From UBA4823 sp034436035 (GTDB lineage Bacteria > Chloroflexota > Anaerolineae > Anaerolineales > UBA4823), in assembly GCA_034436035.1 (NCBI GenBank), contig DAOTVW010000097.1:1-5076 (forward strand): 5,076 nucleotides of DNA, in the 5' to 3' direction. Positions within the stretch are counted from its first letter, which is position 1. Every line of letters begins with the position of its first letter. This document shows, piece by piece, positions 4,284-5,076 of this stretch. The notes under the pieces were generated by a model. The model did not search any database, was not told where the DNA came from, and saw nothing but the letters and a program-made list of their open reading frames with translations. The position numbers and the translations under genes were made by a program.

Positions 4284-5076
4284 ATGTTCTTGAATTCACT
4301 CGAAATGGATGATCATATACAAAATTGGGAAAATTATTTACAACCGTATTTATCCCAAATTGAGTTATTAGGTGAAATTCCACTTGGACAATCAGAATTT
4401 CTCGACCTTGAAAAAGCTTTGGCAAATTATGTTCAAAGCCATGGACTCACCGATGCAACCAGTCGCTTGCAAAAGGACTACCCCGCTACATTCGTTGTTT
4501 ATTTAGCTTTTAAAGCCGCCTTCAATGACAAGCGCGGCTTTTGGGATAAAGTGGCGAGTATTATCGATATAGAAAGTTCCCAACCCCTTTATTACCACCA
4601 CTGGGGAAAAACTTTCCTTGAAATCATCGGACGCTATCCCAACCTGCGGCGGTTTACGGAGGTCCCTGGCCAAAAGTATGTCACACCCATCCGTTTGCAT
4701 GGCGGCATTCCAGCCTTCTCCCTGCCCGATTTCTTTCGGTACATTCTGCTCCCTTCGGTGGAGAAAGCCCCTTACGATGGGATGGACGATGAATCGGCAT
4801 TGAATGCGTTACTGGCGCACTATACCGCCGAACTGTTTGTGGATGACGTGGTGCGGCATTTCTTTCAACACGGCGGACCACCGGCTCAGCGTTTTTTCAG
4901 CAAATGCCGCCAGATGGCGCGCATTGCGGCAGAGGGAAAACCTCTACCCGATGCCTCAGAACTCGGCCTGCGTCCCTACGTCCTGCAATCTTTTGAAACC
5001 TTCCGCGAACAGATTGCCGAACCGGCGATGCGCCGCCGCCGTCCGCGCCTGCTTTTTGACCCCTACACACCTGCTT
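4284..5076 (+). CDS. uncharacterised protein, 5' part only (runs off the window)
   Basis: The frame opens at ATG 4284 (an in-frame TAG ends at 4280) and stays open for 264 codons to the window edge, so the C terminus is missing. An ATG at 4305 (residue 8) is an alternative start; neither has a Shine-Dalgarno. I do not recognise the family. No signal peptide or membrane segment is visible, so the part seen looks cytoplasmic. The sequence is mixed-charge and rich in aromatic residues. It contains QPLYYHHWGKTFLEIIGRYP (95-114), a motif-like YVTPIRLHGGIPAFSLPDFF, then FFQHGGPPAQRFFSKCRQMA, and a basic stretch MRRRRPR close to the edge. The first 60-70 codons favour A/T at third positions and the later part G/C. 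It is divergent from cobU. Catalytic motifs such as a Walker A, nuclease or helicase signature are not present in this part. Confidence 0.8.
   Translation, partial: MFLNSLEMDDHIQNWENYLQPYLSQIELLGEIPLGQSEFLDLEKALANYVQSHGLTDATSRLQKDYPATFVVYLAFKAAFNDKRGFWDKVASIIDIESSQPLYYHHWGKTFLEIIGRYPNLRRFTEVPGQKYVTPIRLHGGIPAFSLPDFFRYILLPSVEKAPYDGMDDESALNALLAHYTAELFVDDVVRHFFQHGGPPAQRFFSKCRQMARIAAEGKPLPDASELGLRPYVLQSFETFREQIAEPAMRRRRPRLLFDPYTPA

Noticed and set aside
4503..4881. Short frames on both strands inside the unknown gene.
   Set aside because: They overlap a continuous 264-codon plus-strand frame with better protein character and have no supporting signals.

Overview
The window carries a bacterial ferrous-iron uptake locus, a divergent metal-responsive regulator, one cobalamin-pathway gene and the start of an unrecognised gene. 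Base composition is moderate, intergenic regions are very AT-rich, promoters look like the housekeeping sigma-70 type, and at least one start is TTG. The protein sequences are bacterial. A member of the Chloroflexota (Anaerolineae-like) is my best guess, but this is a weakly held impression with no marker gene behind it.

Positions 73-2634 (minus strand) hold feoA-feoB-feoC as a tight operon. feoA and feoB overlap by 4 bases (ATGA), and feoB and feoC are separated by 1 base. FeoB is the GTPase-coupled Fe(II) permease of the inner membrane, FeoA is a small SH3-like partner, and the third gene is a FeoC-type winged-helix protein with a four-cysteine cluster. Positions 2778-3455 (plus strand) hold a full-length three-domain DtxR-family regulator, divergent from feo.

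The roughly 140 bp between feoA and the regulator contains a strong promoter on each strand. They point towards each other, so the two transcripts would overlap. It also contains two inverted repeats placed as operators, one of them resembling a DtxR/IdeR box at the predicted feo transcription start. The simplest reading is that the metal-loaded regulator represses feo, and perhaps itself, when iron (or manganese) is sufficient.

Positions 3586-4155 (minus strand) hold cobU, a bifunctional adenosylcobinamide kinase/guanylyltransferase, convergent with the regulator across a 130 bp gap that contains hairpins. cobU most likely starts at a TTG with a good ribosome binding site. It is divergent from a plus-strand reading frame that opens at 4284 and runs off the end of the window (at least 264 residues). 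I do not recognise that protein. The cobU/unknown intergenic region has overlapping promoter-like elements and two nested inverted repeats. No mobile element, CRISPR array, tRNA or rRNA was seen.
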